Counted from the first letter of the stretch, positions 23,395 to 32,862 are shown. The stretch is 64,000 nt of DNA from Alcaligenaceae bacterium (GCA_013416395.1 JACCEP010000008.1:124001-188000), one strand, 5' to 3'. Made by a program: numbers and translations. Notes: a model not told the origin generated them from the sequence alone.

Positions 23395-26300
23395 ATGAAG
23401 AAACAGCCTAAATTTTCCAGTCGCGCGCGCTTGGCGCGCTCCACCGCCAGCGCATCTGGACTCGCCCTGATTATGGGCCTGGTTAATGTCGCCGTTGGTG
23501 CAAACACGACGCTTACAGTTGCGCCAACGATCGTAGACGCTACTAGTCTGAACATTGCAGCAACCGGGTCGCAATCAATCAATACGTCGCAATTTAGAGG
23601 CGGATCCACAACGGGCACGGTTGTGGGTTCGGGGTTTTCAGACCAGAATTCAGGAAGCTCGACAATTGTCGCGCCTGGCAACGTAGTATCCGCAGTAGCC
23701 ACCAGCAACACATCCACCAGCACGGCCACCAGCAATACGTTTGATACGTCTGCCGATTTTTCCATCAACTCGGCCCAGGCAGCAGTAGGCACCACAGGCT
23801 TAGTATCCACCACTATTTCCGGATCACCACTGGTCAATGTCGTGTTTTCGGCGCCAGTTAACGAAGCAACACTAAATAACAATACTGCAAACGCCGCCAC
23901 GTCGGTTAATCAAGCAAACGCATCGATTACCCAAACCAATCTGCAGGGCTTTGACACCGCTGTAGCAGGCAGCGCGAGCGTTAATCGCGAGGCAGCAACA
24001 CCGTTGCCGAAAATTGACGTCACTGCCAACGGCATGATTACTAATTATCAACAGGCAACCAATGCGGGCGGCGGGACCGGTTCCGGCGCAGCGATTACTG
24101 GCGCCTCATTAAACGTCGATGCAACAAGCACTGACGCAGGTAACCTTGCTGCAGGATCGACCATCACCCTTGCGGGCAATCAAGCTGTTGCCACGTATAG
24201 CGCTAATGACGCCAGCAGCCAATCTACGGGCACTGGCATGGCATTTGATGGCAGCCTTGCCATTGCCAACCTTCAAAATAATACCGACGGCTCTGGCACT
24301 GCGGCACCGACCGCCAGCATCACGGGCAGCGGTGTAACGGTAAGCACTGGCACCAACGCCATCAACGGCGATGTCACGGTATCGAAACAAAATTTCAACG
24401 CAACATCAGACGGCAATAGCGCCGTTAACAGCCTGGCGCTGGATGTGGCCACTGGTGTAACCGGCACAGCCGCAGGTAGCCCCTCAGCGGGTGCCAGTGC
24501 CGGAACAACCACGTTGTCCGCGTCCACCACCGGTGCTACCGTCGGAATCGCGAGTGCCCAGGGCAACCAGGGCGCCAATCTTGCGTCCTCGATTACCACC
24601 AGTAATCTTACTGTCGCCGGAAAGGGCGGGGCTGGTGCGATTACGCTGAGCAACAATAACTCGTTGGCGTCTGCCAACGGAAATACAGTAGCCAATACGC
24701 TGTCGCTCAACGCGGGCAACCTTGATGAGGCCAGCGGCACCATCGCCAATGCGCAAGCTAATACAGGCACTGCCGTGGCAGCAACCAATGACACCGCCAT
24801 AAGTGTTGTAGGCGCGGGCGGTGGGGCAATCGCGCATACGGGCCCGGTAGCCATCAGCGGCAACAGCATCGGCTCGTCGGCAGTGGGCAGCACAGCCGCC
24901 AATCTGACACTGGTGCAAGCCGATGCGAGCGTCGCATCAACAGCGGGTACAGCCGCATTTCTTACAAATAATAGCCAGTACAGCGACGGGGCCAGTACGG
25001 TTACCGCAACGACCAATGGCGCCATTCAGGCTAATCTGGCTGGTGCCACTTCCGCTAACGGTTTGATTGCTGACAACATCATCAGCAGCAGCGCCAAGGT
25101 CAATGTAGCCACCAACGGCACGGTGGCTACCGCCGGCTCAGGAGACTATACGGCTCGAATCAATAACGAGCAAAACAGTGAAAGTGATGCCCTTGCCACC
25201 ACAACGGGAAGTATGCTGGCAATCGGCAAAGTCAACACCGTGATCCCAGGTTCTGCCCTGACGCTTAGCGGCAACACCCTCAGCGCGTCAGCCAGCAACA
25301 ATGAAGCCACAAACACCTCCAGCAACAACGCAGCAGGCGCTTTGACCATGGGCTTAACAACCCCGCCGGGATCCTCTCTGTTACGCAACACCCAGGACTC
25401 CACCGAGGCGACCACCTCCACAGCGGGCAATACCGCGACAGTGCTGGGCATTGGGGCGACAGGTGCAGGCGACGTGCTGGGCAACACATTGACGTCCCAG
25501 GCTGTCGCCAACTCGGCGGCCAATGCGGTTGTATTGTCAGCGGGCACGTCCCTGAATGCCGTAGCAGCTGCTGATCCGACTTTGGTCAATTCCCAGCGGT
25601 CGACGTTGTCTTCTCTGACGTCCACCACCACAGGGATGGTGGGTATCGATGTCAGCGCCCCGCTGCAGGACAAGGTCAATGTCATCGGCAATACGCTACA
25701 GGCGACAGGCACCCGTAACGAAGCAGTCAATACCCTGGCGCTTGCCGCAGGGACGACGACTAGCGGGCTAGGGTCCATTGGGTCCAGCCAGAAAGCGTAT
25801 GGAAATACAACCGTCGCAGTTAAAACACCTGGCGTCGGCATTAGCATGAGGACAGCCGGCAGCACGGGAGTGGCCACAGTAAGCGGCAACACCCTACGCG
25901 CTTCGGCCAGGCAGAATCAGGCTGTCAACGACTACAGCAATACAGCCGGAACTACCTTGTCGACTGGGGGTGGAGATAGTCTGCTGAACAGCAACCAGAA
26001 TACCAGCGGCACGATTGCTTCCACAGTGGGCGGTACTGCGCCTTTGAGTGCCGCTAATCTGGGCATCGTGGCACTGGGCTCAGTCGGTGGCTCCGCCGAT
26101 GTCCTGGGCAATACCCTGCAGTCCGTGGCAGTCAGCAACTCGGTACAGAACACCGCAGCGTTGACGGCAGGCACAAGTCTGGATCTGGCGGCTGCTTCAG
26201 ATGCAACTCTATACAATTGGCAGAGATCGGTCCCTAGTCTGACCTCCACCACCAGGGGAAGCGTCGCAATCGATGCCGGCGGCGCGATAAGCGGCACGTC

Positions 26301-27189
26301 AAATGTCATCGACAATACGCTGCAGGCTATCGGCACCCAGAACGAAGCGTTCAACACGTTGACGCTGACCGCAGGCACGTCGATCAGTGGCGACGCATCG
26401 CTCGCCAATTACCAAGAAGTAGGTGGCACAACAACAGCCACCGTCGAAAGCGCCGGGGTCGGCATCGTGTCAACTGGCACTATCAATGATCAGGCCACGG
26501 TAAACGGCAATGCATTACAAAGCCAGGGTATTGCCAACCTGGCAAACAATACGTTGGCTATCGTTTCGGGCACAGGCAGCACAGCCGACGCGAATATTAG
26601 CAATAGCCAAACTGCGTTCTCCGAGGTAACTGCAAGCACCTCGCTGACTGGGCTAGTTGGCGTTGGCGTCGGCGGTTCACTGGAAGGGACAGCAACAGTG
26701 GGTTCCAATCGCATATCGGCGCTGGCGTTTGGCAATAATGCCGGCAATGCCCTGAACGCTACGGGCGGAGCCGGTGCCCTGAACGGCAATTTGTCCAGTT
26801 CCAGTACGCAGGTCAACCGGGGTGCTATCTCTGCCACGGTAACAGGCCTGGCAAGCGGGCCAACCGTCGGCGTGACAGCGGCTACGCCCTCTGTTGCGGG
26901 CTATACGGCTAACTTGCTTGGCAACCGCGTGTCTAGCACCGCTTATGGCAATAGTGCAGAAAACGTCCTGAACGCGTTGTCGACAGGCGCGATTTCGGCC
27001 AGTGCCCAGTTAGTTTCCAACCAGACCAATACCGGAAGAGTCACTGCAGTGGTGAGCAACGCTGGAATGGGCATCTCTGGCGTTGCGGGCGCACCTGCGG
27101 TTGCCGGAAGGTCGGTAATCAGCGGCAACACCATCAGTGCTACGGCAGTGGGCAACTCTTCTGTCAGCAAGATGATAATCGGCCAGTAA
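23395..27189 (+). CDS. giant repetitive surface adhesin / amyloid-like protein (HfaD-like)
   Basis: The start is the ATG at 23395 (MKKQPKFSSRARLARS), supported by GGAG 6 bp upstream, giving 1264 residues. A signal peptide ends near NVAVGA. The rest has almost no Cys and is built of Ala, Thr, Gly, Asn and Ser. About 15 units recur every 65-74 residues from ~261 to ~1244. Each has a core like GNTLQATGTRNEAVNTLALAAG followed by an N-x-Q element and T-x-G-x-VGI strand. The pattern suggests a beta-solenoid or amyloid fibre. With a CsgG/HfaB channel gene upstream it is the likely HfaD-type exported adhesin. It lacks an autotransporter barrel or LPXTG anchor. Confidence 0.75.
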   Translation: MKKQPKFSSRARLARSTASASGLALIMGLVNVAVGANTTLTVAPTIVDATSLNIAATGSQSINTSQFRGGSTTGTVVGSGFSDQNSGSSTIVAPGNVVSAVATSNTSTSTATSNTFDTSADFSINSAQAAVGTTGLVSTTISGSPLVNVVFSAPVNEATLNNNTANAATSVNQANASITQTNLQGFDTAVAGSASVNREAATPLPKIDVTANGMITNYQQATNAGGGTGSGAAITGASLNVDATSTDAGNLAAGSTITLAGNQAVATYSANDASSQSTGTGMAFDGSLAIANLQNNTDGSGTAAPTASITGSGVTVSTGTNAINGDVTVSKQNFNATSDGNSAVNSLALDVATGVTGTAAGSPSAGASAGTTTLSASTTGATVGIASAQGNQGANLASSITTSNLTVAGKGGAGAITLSNNNSLASANGNTVANTLSLNAGNLDEASGTIANAQANTGTAVAATNDTAISVVGAGGGAIAHTGPVAISGNSIGSSAVGSTAANLTLVQADASVASTAGTAAFLTNNSQYSDGASTVTATTNGAIQANLAGATSANGLIADNIISSSAKVNVATNGTVATAGSGDYTARINNEQNSESDALATTTGSMLAIGKVNTVIPGSALTLSGNTLSASASNNEATNTSSNNAAGALTMGLTTPPGSSLLRNTQDSTEATTSTAGNTATVLGIGATGAGDVLGNTLTSQAVANSAANAVVLSAGTSLNAVAAADPTLVNSQRSTLSSLTSTTTGMVGIDVSAPLQDKVNVIGNTLQATGTRNEAVNTLALAAGTTTSGLGSIGSSQKAYGNTTVAVKTPGVGISMRTAGSTGVATVSGNTLRASARQNQAVNDYSNTAGTTLSTGGGDSLLNSNQNTSGTIASTVGGTAPLSAANLGIVALGSVGGSADVLGNTLQSVAVSNSVQNTAALTAGTSLDLAAASDATLYNWQRSVPSLTSTTRGSVAIDAGGAISGTSNVIDNTLQAIGTQNEAFNTLTLTAGTSISGDASLANYQEVGGTTTATVESAGVGIVSTGTINDQATVNGNALQSQGIANLANNTLAIVSGTGSTADANISNSQTAFSEVTASTSLTGLVGVGVGGSLEGTATVGSNRISALAFGNNAGNALNATGGAGALNGNLSSSSTQVNRGAISATVTGLASGPTVGVTAATPSVAGYTANLLGNRVSSTAYGNSAENVLNALSTGAISASAQLVSNQTNTGRVTAVVSNAGMGISGVAGAPAVAGRSVISGNTISATAVGNSSVSKMIIGQ

Positions 27190-27213
27190 AAGCCGATTGT
27201 AGATGTGCAGGAG

Positions 27214-27249
27214 TTGATGCCGTGCTGGCTTTCAAGCGGCCGGCATCAA
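27214..27249 (+). terminator. first 3' hairpin of the adhesin operon
   Basis: TTGATGCCG (27214-27222) and CGGCATCAA (27241-27249) are perfect 9-bp arms with an 18-nt loop, 24 bp after the adhesin stop and 5 bp before the main terminator hairpin. Confidence 0.5.
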
Positions 27250-27253
27250 GAGG

Positions 27254-27290
27254 CGGCGATAAGAAGCTATTCTTATCGCCGTTTCTTTTT
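27254..27290 (+). terminator. strong rho-independent terminator of the adhesin operon
   Basis: A perfect 12-bp stem (CGGCGATAAGAA / TTCTTATCGCCG) with a GCTA loop is followed by TTTCTTTTT. It ends the three-gene adhesin operon and insulates it from the convergent ATPase gene. Confidence 0.9.
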
Positions 27291-27379
27291 GGAAGAGCTA
27301 ACTGTGGGTGGCACGGCGTGGCGGGCGTGAAGGCTGAAAGTGCCTGTACTTTATGCCGTAGGGGCCAGCAAACGACTTG

Positions 27380-28627
27380 CTACGCCAATGTTCCCCATAA
27401 TGAAGACAAGGGGGCGGCCCAGATCCCGTCTCCAAGCGGCAGGGTCTTGGTGCCGTCGTAAAGCAGCACGCCGAGTTTGAATTGATCCCCTGCGATGTCG
27501 GCTAGTTTTCTCAGGCCACGCAAATCGCTCTCCCTGATGGAGGCGGCAGCCTTTACCTCCACGCATACGAGATCGCCGACGGTGTTCTCTATGACGATAT
27601 CAACCTCGAACTTGTCAGCGTCACGGTAATACAGCAGACGATAGTCGCCTTCGGCTGTGGTCGTGTGCTTGAGTAGTTCGCCGAACACGAAGGTCTCCAA
27701 TGCATTGCCGAACCGCGTGCGGTCTCGCTGGATTTCTTCGGCAGTCAGATCGAGCAGCGTGGACAGCAAACCCGAATCGATGAATTGCAATTTTGGCGTT
27801 TTTACGACCCGGCTAAGTCTATTGTGAGCCCAGACGTCAACGCGCTTAAGCAGGTACATATGCTCAAAGATACTGACATACCGGGAAGCTGTCTTGCCAT
27901 CCAGCCCCGTCTGGCCACCCAGTTGCGTGTAGTTGCACATTTGCCCGGCTGTTTGGGCCAGCGCTCGAAGGAATCGTGGCAACTGGTCTAATTTTTCGAT
28001 ACTTGCCACGTCCCGAACGTCTCTTTGAATGAGGGCGTCGATATATTGACGTGACCATGCCGACCTGCGCCTGCTCGTCGCTCTGGAAATCACTTCCGGA
28101 TAGCCGCCGCGCAGCACGCGCTCGATGAGGTCGCGACCGATGGCAGGTTGAGTCGTGTTAAGAATATTCCCTGCAAAAGCACTGTCTATCCAGTTTGCTG
28201 AGTGCGACTCGATTTCGCTCTGCGATAAAGGTAACAGCGATACAGTTTCCATCCGGCCTGCCAGTGAGTCGGCAACGGTTGGCAGTGCCATCACGTTGGC
28301 CGAGCCGGTTAACAGAAAACGGCCGGGGCGTCGGTCTTCATCTACACTTTTCTTGATTGCCAGGAGCAACTGTGGTGCGCGCTGGATTTCGTCGATCACT
28401 GCTCGATCCAGGGAGCGAATCATGCCGACGGGATCCTGCTGTGCCGATAGCCGCATCAGCTCATCATCCATCGTCACGTACTGCAGTTGCCGTTGTTCTG
28501 CGATCTGGCGCACAAGCGTTGTCTTTCCGGCTTGACGAGGGCCAGCCACCAGGACTACAGGCGTGTCCAGCAAGGCTTCTGCTATTTGCGACTGAATACC
28601 TCGCGAGTACAGGGGTATCGTGCTCAT
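27380..28627 (-). CDS. AAA family ATPase with DUF4143 C-terminal domain
   Basis: A 415-residue protein. The Walker A motif GPRQAGKTT is at residues 29-37, and the Walker B-like segment AVIDEIQRAPQLL is near residue 85. A sensor-like LLTGSANV follows and then a winged region. The C-terminal DUF4143 domain ends with FGNALETFVFGELLKH and a VDIVIENTVGDLVCVEVK motif resembling a PD-(D/E)XK nuclease core. The biological role of this widespread family is unknown. There is no Shine-Dalgarno sequence; the message may be leaderless from TACACT just upstream. Five 22-bp direct repeats begin 13 bp upstream of the ATG and probably control it. Confidence 0.88.
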   Translation of the reverse strand: MSTIPLYSRGIQSQIAEALLDTPVVLVAGPRQAGKTTLVRQIAEQRQLQYVTMDDELMRLSAQQDPVGMIRSLDRAVIDEIQRAPQLLLAIKKSVDEDRRPGRFLLTGSANVMALPTVADSLAGRMETVSLLPLSQSEIESHSANWIDSAFAGNILNTTQPAIGRDLIERVLRGGYPEVISRATSRRRSAWSRQYIDALIQRDVRDVASIEKLDQLPRFLRALAQTAGQMCNYTQLGGQTGLDGKTASRYVSIFEHMYLLKRVDVWAHNRLSRVVKTPKLQFIDSGLLSTLLDLTAEEIQRDRTRFGNALETFVFGELLKHTTTAEGDYRLLYYRDADKFEVDIVIENTVGDLVCVEVKAAASIRESDLRGLRKLADIAGDQFKLGVLLYDGTKTLPLGDGIWAAPLSSLWGTLA

Positions 28628-28640
28628 GGAGGAAGTGTAG

Positions 28641-28772
28641 CGTAAATTGTGGAGTTTCCCACCGTAAATTACGGAACTTAAGGCCGTAAATCTCGGAGTA
28701 ATACGACGTAAATTACGGAATTTAATGCCGTAAAATTCGGAGTTTAGGCGGAAGAATTGTGAGGATTATTAG
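28641..28772 (-). repeat. 22-bp iterons (five copies plus a degenerate sixth) upstream of the DUF4143 ATPase gene
   Basis: Copies start with CGTAAA at 28641, 28663, 28685, 28707 and 28729, exactly 22 bp apart, and a decayed copy occupies 28751-28772. The plus-strand consensus is close to CGTAAATTACGGAATTTAAG followed by GC. Each contains the small palindrome CGTAA-A-TTACG. The period is about two helical turns, so a protein could bind one DNA face. The array overlaps the region where the ATPase promoter must lie. Confidence 0.85.
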
Positions 28773-28860
28773 GTCGGCGCGTGTGCTCATTGAGAGTCGA
28801 TGTGGCCGATCCGTCTTGTCTAGCGGCGCCCTTACCGAAAAGCGGCGTACCCGCGCCCCA

Positions 28861-28892
28861 AAAACAAAAACGCCAACTCCGAAGAATTGGCG
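28861..28892 (-). terminator. rho-independent terminator of the tRNA-Phe gene
   Basis: On the minus strand CGCCAATTC and GAGTTGGCG form a 9-bp stem (one T-G pair) closed by the stable TTCG tetraloop, followed by a TTTTTGTTTT tract. It lies 18 bp after the tRNA 3' end. Confidence 0.9.
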
Positions 28893-28909
28893 TAGATGTT
28901 TGATATTTC

Positions 28910-28985
28910 TGGTGGCCTGGGGCGGAATCGAACCACCGACACAAGGATTTTCAATCCTCTGCTCTACCGACTGAGCTACCAGGCC
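28910..28985 (-). tRNA. tRNA-Phe (anticodon GAA)
   Basis: The minus strand folds as a full cloverleaf of 76 nt: the acceptor GGCCTGG pairs with CCAGGCC, the D-arm contains AGCTCAGTCGGTAGAGC, the anticodon loop is TTGAAAA (anticodon GAA), the T-arm contains GGTTCGATTCC, and the 3' CCA is encoded. A -10-like TATTAT lies about 15 bp upstream at 29006-29001. Confidence 0.97.
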
Positions 28986-29113
28986 ACTGTGAAAGGCGAA
29001 ATAATACACGAAAAATTCAAAGTGTGCTTGAGGCGGGTAGGAAAGAGTGACGGGTTTTCGCATCAAGTTTGATCTCGCGCAGGCAAAAACCGTGCCAAAA
29101 CAACGACAAAGGT

Positions 29114-29141
29114 TTAGCAAAGTCGTTGTGGGGACTATAAT
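29114..29141 (+). promoter_or_regulatory. putative hemA promoter
   Basis: A perfect -10 hexamer TATAAT (29136-29141) lies 44 bp before the hemA ATG. The best -35 candidate is TTAGCA (29114-29119) with 16-bp spacing, which is weak. Confidence 0.5.
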
Positions 29142-29184
29142 GGGTGGTGTCCCAAAGTGCGCCTGGCGCTAAATCAAGAGACTT

Positions 29185-30459
29185 ATGTCCGTAGACGTAT
29201 TAACTTTCGGCCTGAATCACGTTTCTGCCCCGGTAGCGGTGCGGGAGCGCGTGTCGTTTCCGATGGACGTCTTAAAGCCTGCCCTCGACGGTCTGCGGTC
29301 GGCGTTTGGTTCGTCGGTCAAAGAGGCCGCCATACTATCCACCTGTAATCGCACTGAAATCTACTGTGCGGCCGAGCCGCAGGTGCAAGAGCACCTGCCT
29401 TCGTGGTTGGCTGAATTCAACAGCCTTGAAACCAACAGTCTGCAGCCACATCTGTATCAGTACCGGCGAAACGAAGCGGTGCGGCATACTTTTCGCGTCG
29501 CCAGCGGGCTTGATTCCATGGTGCTGGGCGAGCCACAGATACTTGGGCAAATGAAAGATGCCGTGCGCGCGGCCGAGCAGGCAGGCGCGCTGGGTACCAT
29601 GCTGCATCAGCTCTTTCAACGCACGTTTTCGGTCGCCAAAGAGGTTCGCTCTCAAACGGCGATCGGCACGCAGTCTGTGTCTATGGCCGCTGCGGCGGTC
29701 AAGCTGGCCGAGCGTGTGCTGGGTGATCTTTCCCAGGCCAATGTGCTGTTTATCGGCGCTGGTGAAATGATCGAGCTGTGTGCCACACATTTTGCGGCCG
29801 TTCAGCCCAAGTCCATGACGGTGGCCAACCGCACCCTCGAAAGAGCAGAAGTCCTTGCCACGCGTTTCGTGGCAAAAACCATGAAGCTGTCCGATATCCC
29901 TGACAAACTGGCCGATTACGACGTTATCGTATCCTGTACGGCCAGTACCTTGCCCATACTCGGTCTGGGTATGGTCGAGAGGGTTACCCGTGCGCGTCGC
30001 CACAAGCCCATGGTCATGGTTGACCTGGCCGTGCCACGCGACATCGAAACCGAAGTTGGTCGGCTGGCCGACGTATACCTTTATTCGGTCGATGACCTGG
30101 GCCGCATGGTGCAAAGCGGCACTGACGCACGCCGGGCTGCAGTTGTCCAGGCCGAAGCTATTATCGACACACGTGTTCAGCATTTTATGCATTGGCTGCA
30201 GACACGTGCCGTCGTGCCGGCTATTATTGATTTTCAGCAGGCTGCCGATCAGGTCCGTGAAAACGAACTCGATCGTGCCCGCCGTATGCTGGCGCGTGGT
30301 GATGCGCCTGAGCTGGTCATTGAGCAACTGGCCCATGGCCTTACGCAAAAATACATGCACGGTCCACTGGCGGCGCTTAATCGCACCGAAAACGACGAAC
30401 GCAAGCAACTGCTAAATCTGCTGCCACGCTTGCTCCCCCGCGTCGATCGCCGGCGTTAG
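29185..30459 (+). CDS. hemA: glutamyl-tRNA reductase
   Basis: A 424-residue enzyme, normal for the family. It reduces Glu-tRNA(Glu) with NADPH to glutamate-1-semialdehyde, the first committed step of C5-pathway haem synthesis. The catalytic cysteine lies in [12 protein letters not shown] (residues ~50-60). [20 protein letters not shown] follows, then the NADPH-binding [12 protein letters not shown] and the C-terminal dimerisation helix. It is the first gene of a set with prfA, prmC, grxD and ubiX, a conserved order in related genomes. hemE lies about 21 kb away in the same window. Confidence 0.97.
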   Translation: MSVDVLTFGLNHVSAPVAVRERVSFPMDVLKPALDGLRSAFGSSVKEAAILSTCNRTEIYCAAEPQVQEHLPSWLAEFNSLETNSLQPHLYQYRRNEAVRHTFRVASGLDSMVLGEPQILGQMKDAVRAAEQAGALGTMLHQLFQRTFSVAKEVRSQTAIGTQSVSMAAAAVKLAERVLGDLSQANVLFIGAGEMIELCATHFAAVQPKSMTVANRTLERAEVLATRFVAKTMKLSDIPDKLADYDVIVSCTASTLPILGLGMVERVTRARRHKPMVMVDLAVPRDIETEVGRLADVYLYSVDDLGRMVQSGTDARRAAVVQAEAIIDTRVQHFMHWLQTRAVVPAIIDFQQAADQVRENELDRARRMLARGDAPELVIEQLAHGLTQKYMHGPLAALNRTENDERKQLLNLLPRLLPRVDRRR

Positions 30460-30537
30460 CGGCGCTAGCCTGTTCCATTTGCCGCCTGGCTGATGCTATT
30501 CTGCATCCGCATACATCACTGATTTACTCTCTTCTCT

Positions 30538-31617
30538 ATGAAACCTTCCATGCGAAACCGGTTGGAGCAACTTGCTCACCGGTTAATCGAAGTTGATGCC
30601 CTGCTTGCCGAACCCGAAATCGCCAATGACATGGACCGCTACCGCAAGATGACTCGCGAGCGGGCCGAGCTTGAGCCTGTAGTCAACGTTTTCAATGCTT
30701 ATGAGGCGGCCGAAGCCGATATTAAAGCCGCGCAAGAGATGATATCTGATCCCGAGATGCGGGAAATGGCCGAAGATGAAGTCAAAATAGGCAAAGATAA
30801 AATAGAAAAGCTTGAGGAAGAGCTTCAGGTTTTACTGCTTCCGCGTGATCCTGATGACAGCCGCAGCGTTTTTCTTGAAATTCGCGCGGGTACAGGTGGC
30901 GATGAGAGCGCACTGTTTTCTGGTGATCTCTTTCGTATGTATAGCCGCTACGCTGAACATCAGGGCTGGCGTGTAGAGATTATGTCGGCCAATGAGGCTG
31001 AGGTGGGCGGTTACAAAGAGGTTATTGCCCGTATCGAGGGTGATGGCGTTTACGGCCGCCTTAAGTTCGAGTCGGGTGCGCATCGTGTGCAACGCGTACC
31101 TGAAACTGAAACGCAGGGCCGCATTCACACCTCGGCCTGCACCGTTGCCGTGCTGCCAGAAGCCGATGCCCAAAGCGATATCGTCATTAACAGCAGTGAT
31201 CTTCGCATTGATACCTTCCGTGCCAGTGGCGCGGGTGGCCAGCACATCAACAAGACAGATTCGGCGGTTCGCATTACCCACTTGCCTACGGGGCTGGTGG
31301 TAGAGTGTCAGGATGACCGCTCGCAGCACCGTAACAAAGACAAGGCCATGCAAGTGCTGGCTGCCCGGCTCAAAGACAAGGTGCAGCAAGAGCACCATGA
31401 CAAAGAAGCTGCTGAGCGCAAAAGCCTGGTTGGCACGGGCGACCGTTCTGAGCGCATCCGTACTTACAATTTTCCACAGGGCCGTGTCACTGACCACCGC
31501 ATCAACCTGACGCTCTACAAGCTCAACAATATCATTGAAGGTGATCTCGACGAGCTTACCGGCGCATTGTTGGCCGAGCATCAGGCTGAGCTGCTGGCGT
31601 CTCTGGCTCTGGATTAA
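30538..31617 (+). CDS. prfA: peptide chain release factor 1
   Basis: A 359-residue class I release factor that recognises UAA and UAG in the ribosomal A site. The GGQ motif lies in [21 protein letters not shown] (residues ~223-243) and triggers peptidyl-tRNA hydrolysis; [12 protein letters not shown] belongs to the codon-recognition domain. It is followed after 10 bp by prmC, whose product methylates the GGQ glutamine, so the pair is functionally coupled. Confidence 0.97.
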   Translation: MKPSMRNRLEQLAHRLIEVDALLAEPEIANDMDRYRKMTRERAELEPVVNVFNAYEAAEADIKAAQEMISDPEMREMAEDEVKIGKDKIEKLEEELQVLLLPRDPDDSRSVFLEIRAGTGGDESALFSGDLFRMYSRYAEHQGWRVEIMSANEAEVGGYKEVIARIEGDGVYGRLKFESGAHRVQRVPETETQGRIHTSACTVAVLPEADAQSDIVINSSDLRIDTFRASGAGGQHINKTDSAVRITHLPTGLVVECQDDRSQHRNKDKAMQVLAARLKDKVQQEHHDKEAAERKSLVGTGDRSERIRTYNFPQGRVTDHRINLTLYKLNNIIEGDLDELTGALLAEHQAELLASLALD

Positions 31618-31627
31618 GGCGAGCTCC

Positions 31628-32494
31628 ATGGATACCTTGCGTGTTTTGCTGCGGGAAGACAGGCTGCCACGGCTTGAAATGCGCATGCTCTGGCAGCATG
31701 TGCTGCAAGTGCCACGTTCATGGCTTATTGCGCATGACACCGATCAGCTAGACCCCGCACACGTAAAGCGCTATCGCGAACTGGAGCGCCGCCGGCTACG
31801 TGGTGAGCCTATGGCCTATATTCTTGGCTATCGCGAGTTCCTTAGTCGTGAATTTCAGGTAACACCTGATGTGCTTATCCCTCGGCCTGAAACCGAGGTT
31901 CTTGTTGAAACCGCGTTGATGTGGCTGGGCGGTCGCCGCAGGCAGCAGGCAGATGCCTCCCCCGCAGCCGAAGGTACAAGCGCTGGCCCGCGTGTGCTTG
32001 ACCTGGGCACAGGCACCGGTGTCATTGCCATTTCTATGGCGCTCGAGCACCCTGGCGTTCGTGTTACGGCCACCGATGCCAGTGCTGCAGCATTGCGTGT
32101 TGCAAAAGACAATGCACGGGCGTTACGTGCTTCGGTCGAATTTTTGACCGGTAATTGGTACGATGCTCTTTCTGGCACAGCGCATAATGGCTTTGACCTT
32201 ATTATTTCCAATCCGCCGTATATTGACGCGTCTGATCCACACCTCAGTCAAGGCGATTTGCGTTTTGAGCCCGGCATGGCCCTTACTGATGGTAAAAACG
32301 GCCTGTCAGCGCTCAAGGTAATCAGTGCGGGCGCAGGTAAGTGGCTTAAAAAAGGCGGTGCGCTGTTTGTGGAGCACGGCTGGGATCAGGCCGAAGCGGT
32401 GCGTGGCTTGCTGCGCGATGCCGGGTTTTCCGATGTCGACAGTGTGCCCGATCTTGCCGGTATCCCACGGGTTACCGGTGGTATTTATAATTGA
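31628..32494 (+). CDS. prmC: release factor glutamine methyltransferase
   Basis: The chosen ATG at 31628 gives MDTLRVLLREDRLPRLEMRML (288 residues); the open frame upstream overlaps prfA and is not needed. The N-terminal helical domain is followed by the SAM-binding motif VLDLGTGTGVIAI and the catalytic NPPY motif (LIISNPPYID), which positions the glutamine amide. It methylates the GGQ glutamine of release factors 1 and 2. A 14-residue Ala/Pro-rich insert lies before motif I. Confidence 0.96.
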   Translation: MDTLRVLLREDRLPRLEMRMLWQHVLQVPRSWLIAHDTDQLDPAHVKRYRELERRRLRGEPMAYILGYREFLSREFQVTPDVLIPRPETEVLVETALMWLGGRRRQQADASPAAEGTSAGPRVLDLGTGTGVIAISMALEHPGVRVTATDASAAALRVAKDNARALRASVEFLTGNWYDALSGTAHNGFDLIISNPPYIDASDPHLSQGDLRFEPGMALTDGKNGLSALKVISAGAGKWLKKGGALFVEHGWDQAEAVRGLLRDAGFSDVDSVPDLAGIPRVTGGIYN

Positions 32495-32518
32495 ATTTTT
32501 CCAGGAATCGAGATCATC

Positions 32519-32845
32519 ATGAGTGACGTTCAAGACTTTATCCGTGAAACCGTTACAGGCAACCCTGTTGTCCTGTTCATGAAGGGTACGGCACAGGCAC
32601 CCCAGTGTGGTTTTTCCGGCCGCGCTATCCAGATTTTGCAGGCATCGGGCGTCAGCAAGCTGGTCACGGTCAACGTGCTTGACGACGAAGAAGTGCGCGC
32701 AGGCATCAAAGAGTTCGCCAACTGGCCTACTATTCCGCAGCTGTATGTCAACGGCGAATTCATTGGCGGTTCTGACATCATTGCCGAAATGTACGAAAAC
32801 GGCGAACTGGTTACGGCACTAAAAGAAGCCGGAGCCGTTGCGTGA
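32519..32845 (+). CDS. grxD: monothiol glutaredoxin, Grx4 family
   Basis: A 108-residue protein with the monothiol active site CGFS ([12 protein letters not shown], residues ~29-32), the upstream [11 protein letters not shown] and the glutathione-binding [19 protein letters not shown]. Such proteins bind a glutathione-ligated [2Fe-2S] cluster and deliver it in the cytosol. The gene lies 24 bp after prmC. Confidence 0.97.
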   Translation: MSDVQDFIRETVTGNPVVLFMKGTAQAPQCGFSGRAIQILQASGVSKLVTVNVLDDEEVRAGIKEFANWPTIPQLYVNGEFIGGSDIIAEMYENGELVTALKEAGAVA

Positions 32846-32862
32846 TCAAAAACCGGCACACC

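Noticed and set aside
24273-25892. Long minus-strand ORFs (250 and 248 residues) opposite the adhesin gene
   Set aside because: They arise from the low-complexity Ala/Thr/Gly/Asn codons of the adhesin on the other strand and have Val/Ala/Pro-rich, non-protein-like composition without ribosome-binding sites.
27222-27461. A 79-residue plus-strand ORF after the adhesin gene
   Set aside because: It runs across two terminator hairpins and into the 3' end of the convergent ATPase gene.
28722-29120. A 132-residue minus-strand ORF containing GLVAQSVEQRIENPCVGGS
   Set aside because: It reads through the tRNA-Phe gene; this peptide is a well-known false translation of tRNA sequence.
29335-30408. A 357-residue minus-strand ORF opposite hemA
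   Set aside because: It is a shadow of the highly conserved hemA frame, with His-rich unusual composition.
30832-31740. A 302-residue minus-strand ORF opposite prfA
   Set aside because: It is a shadow of prfA, which has all family motifs on the plus strand.
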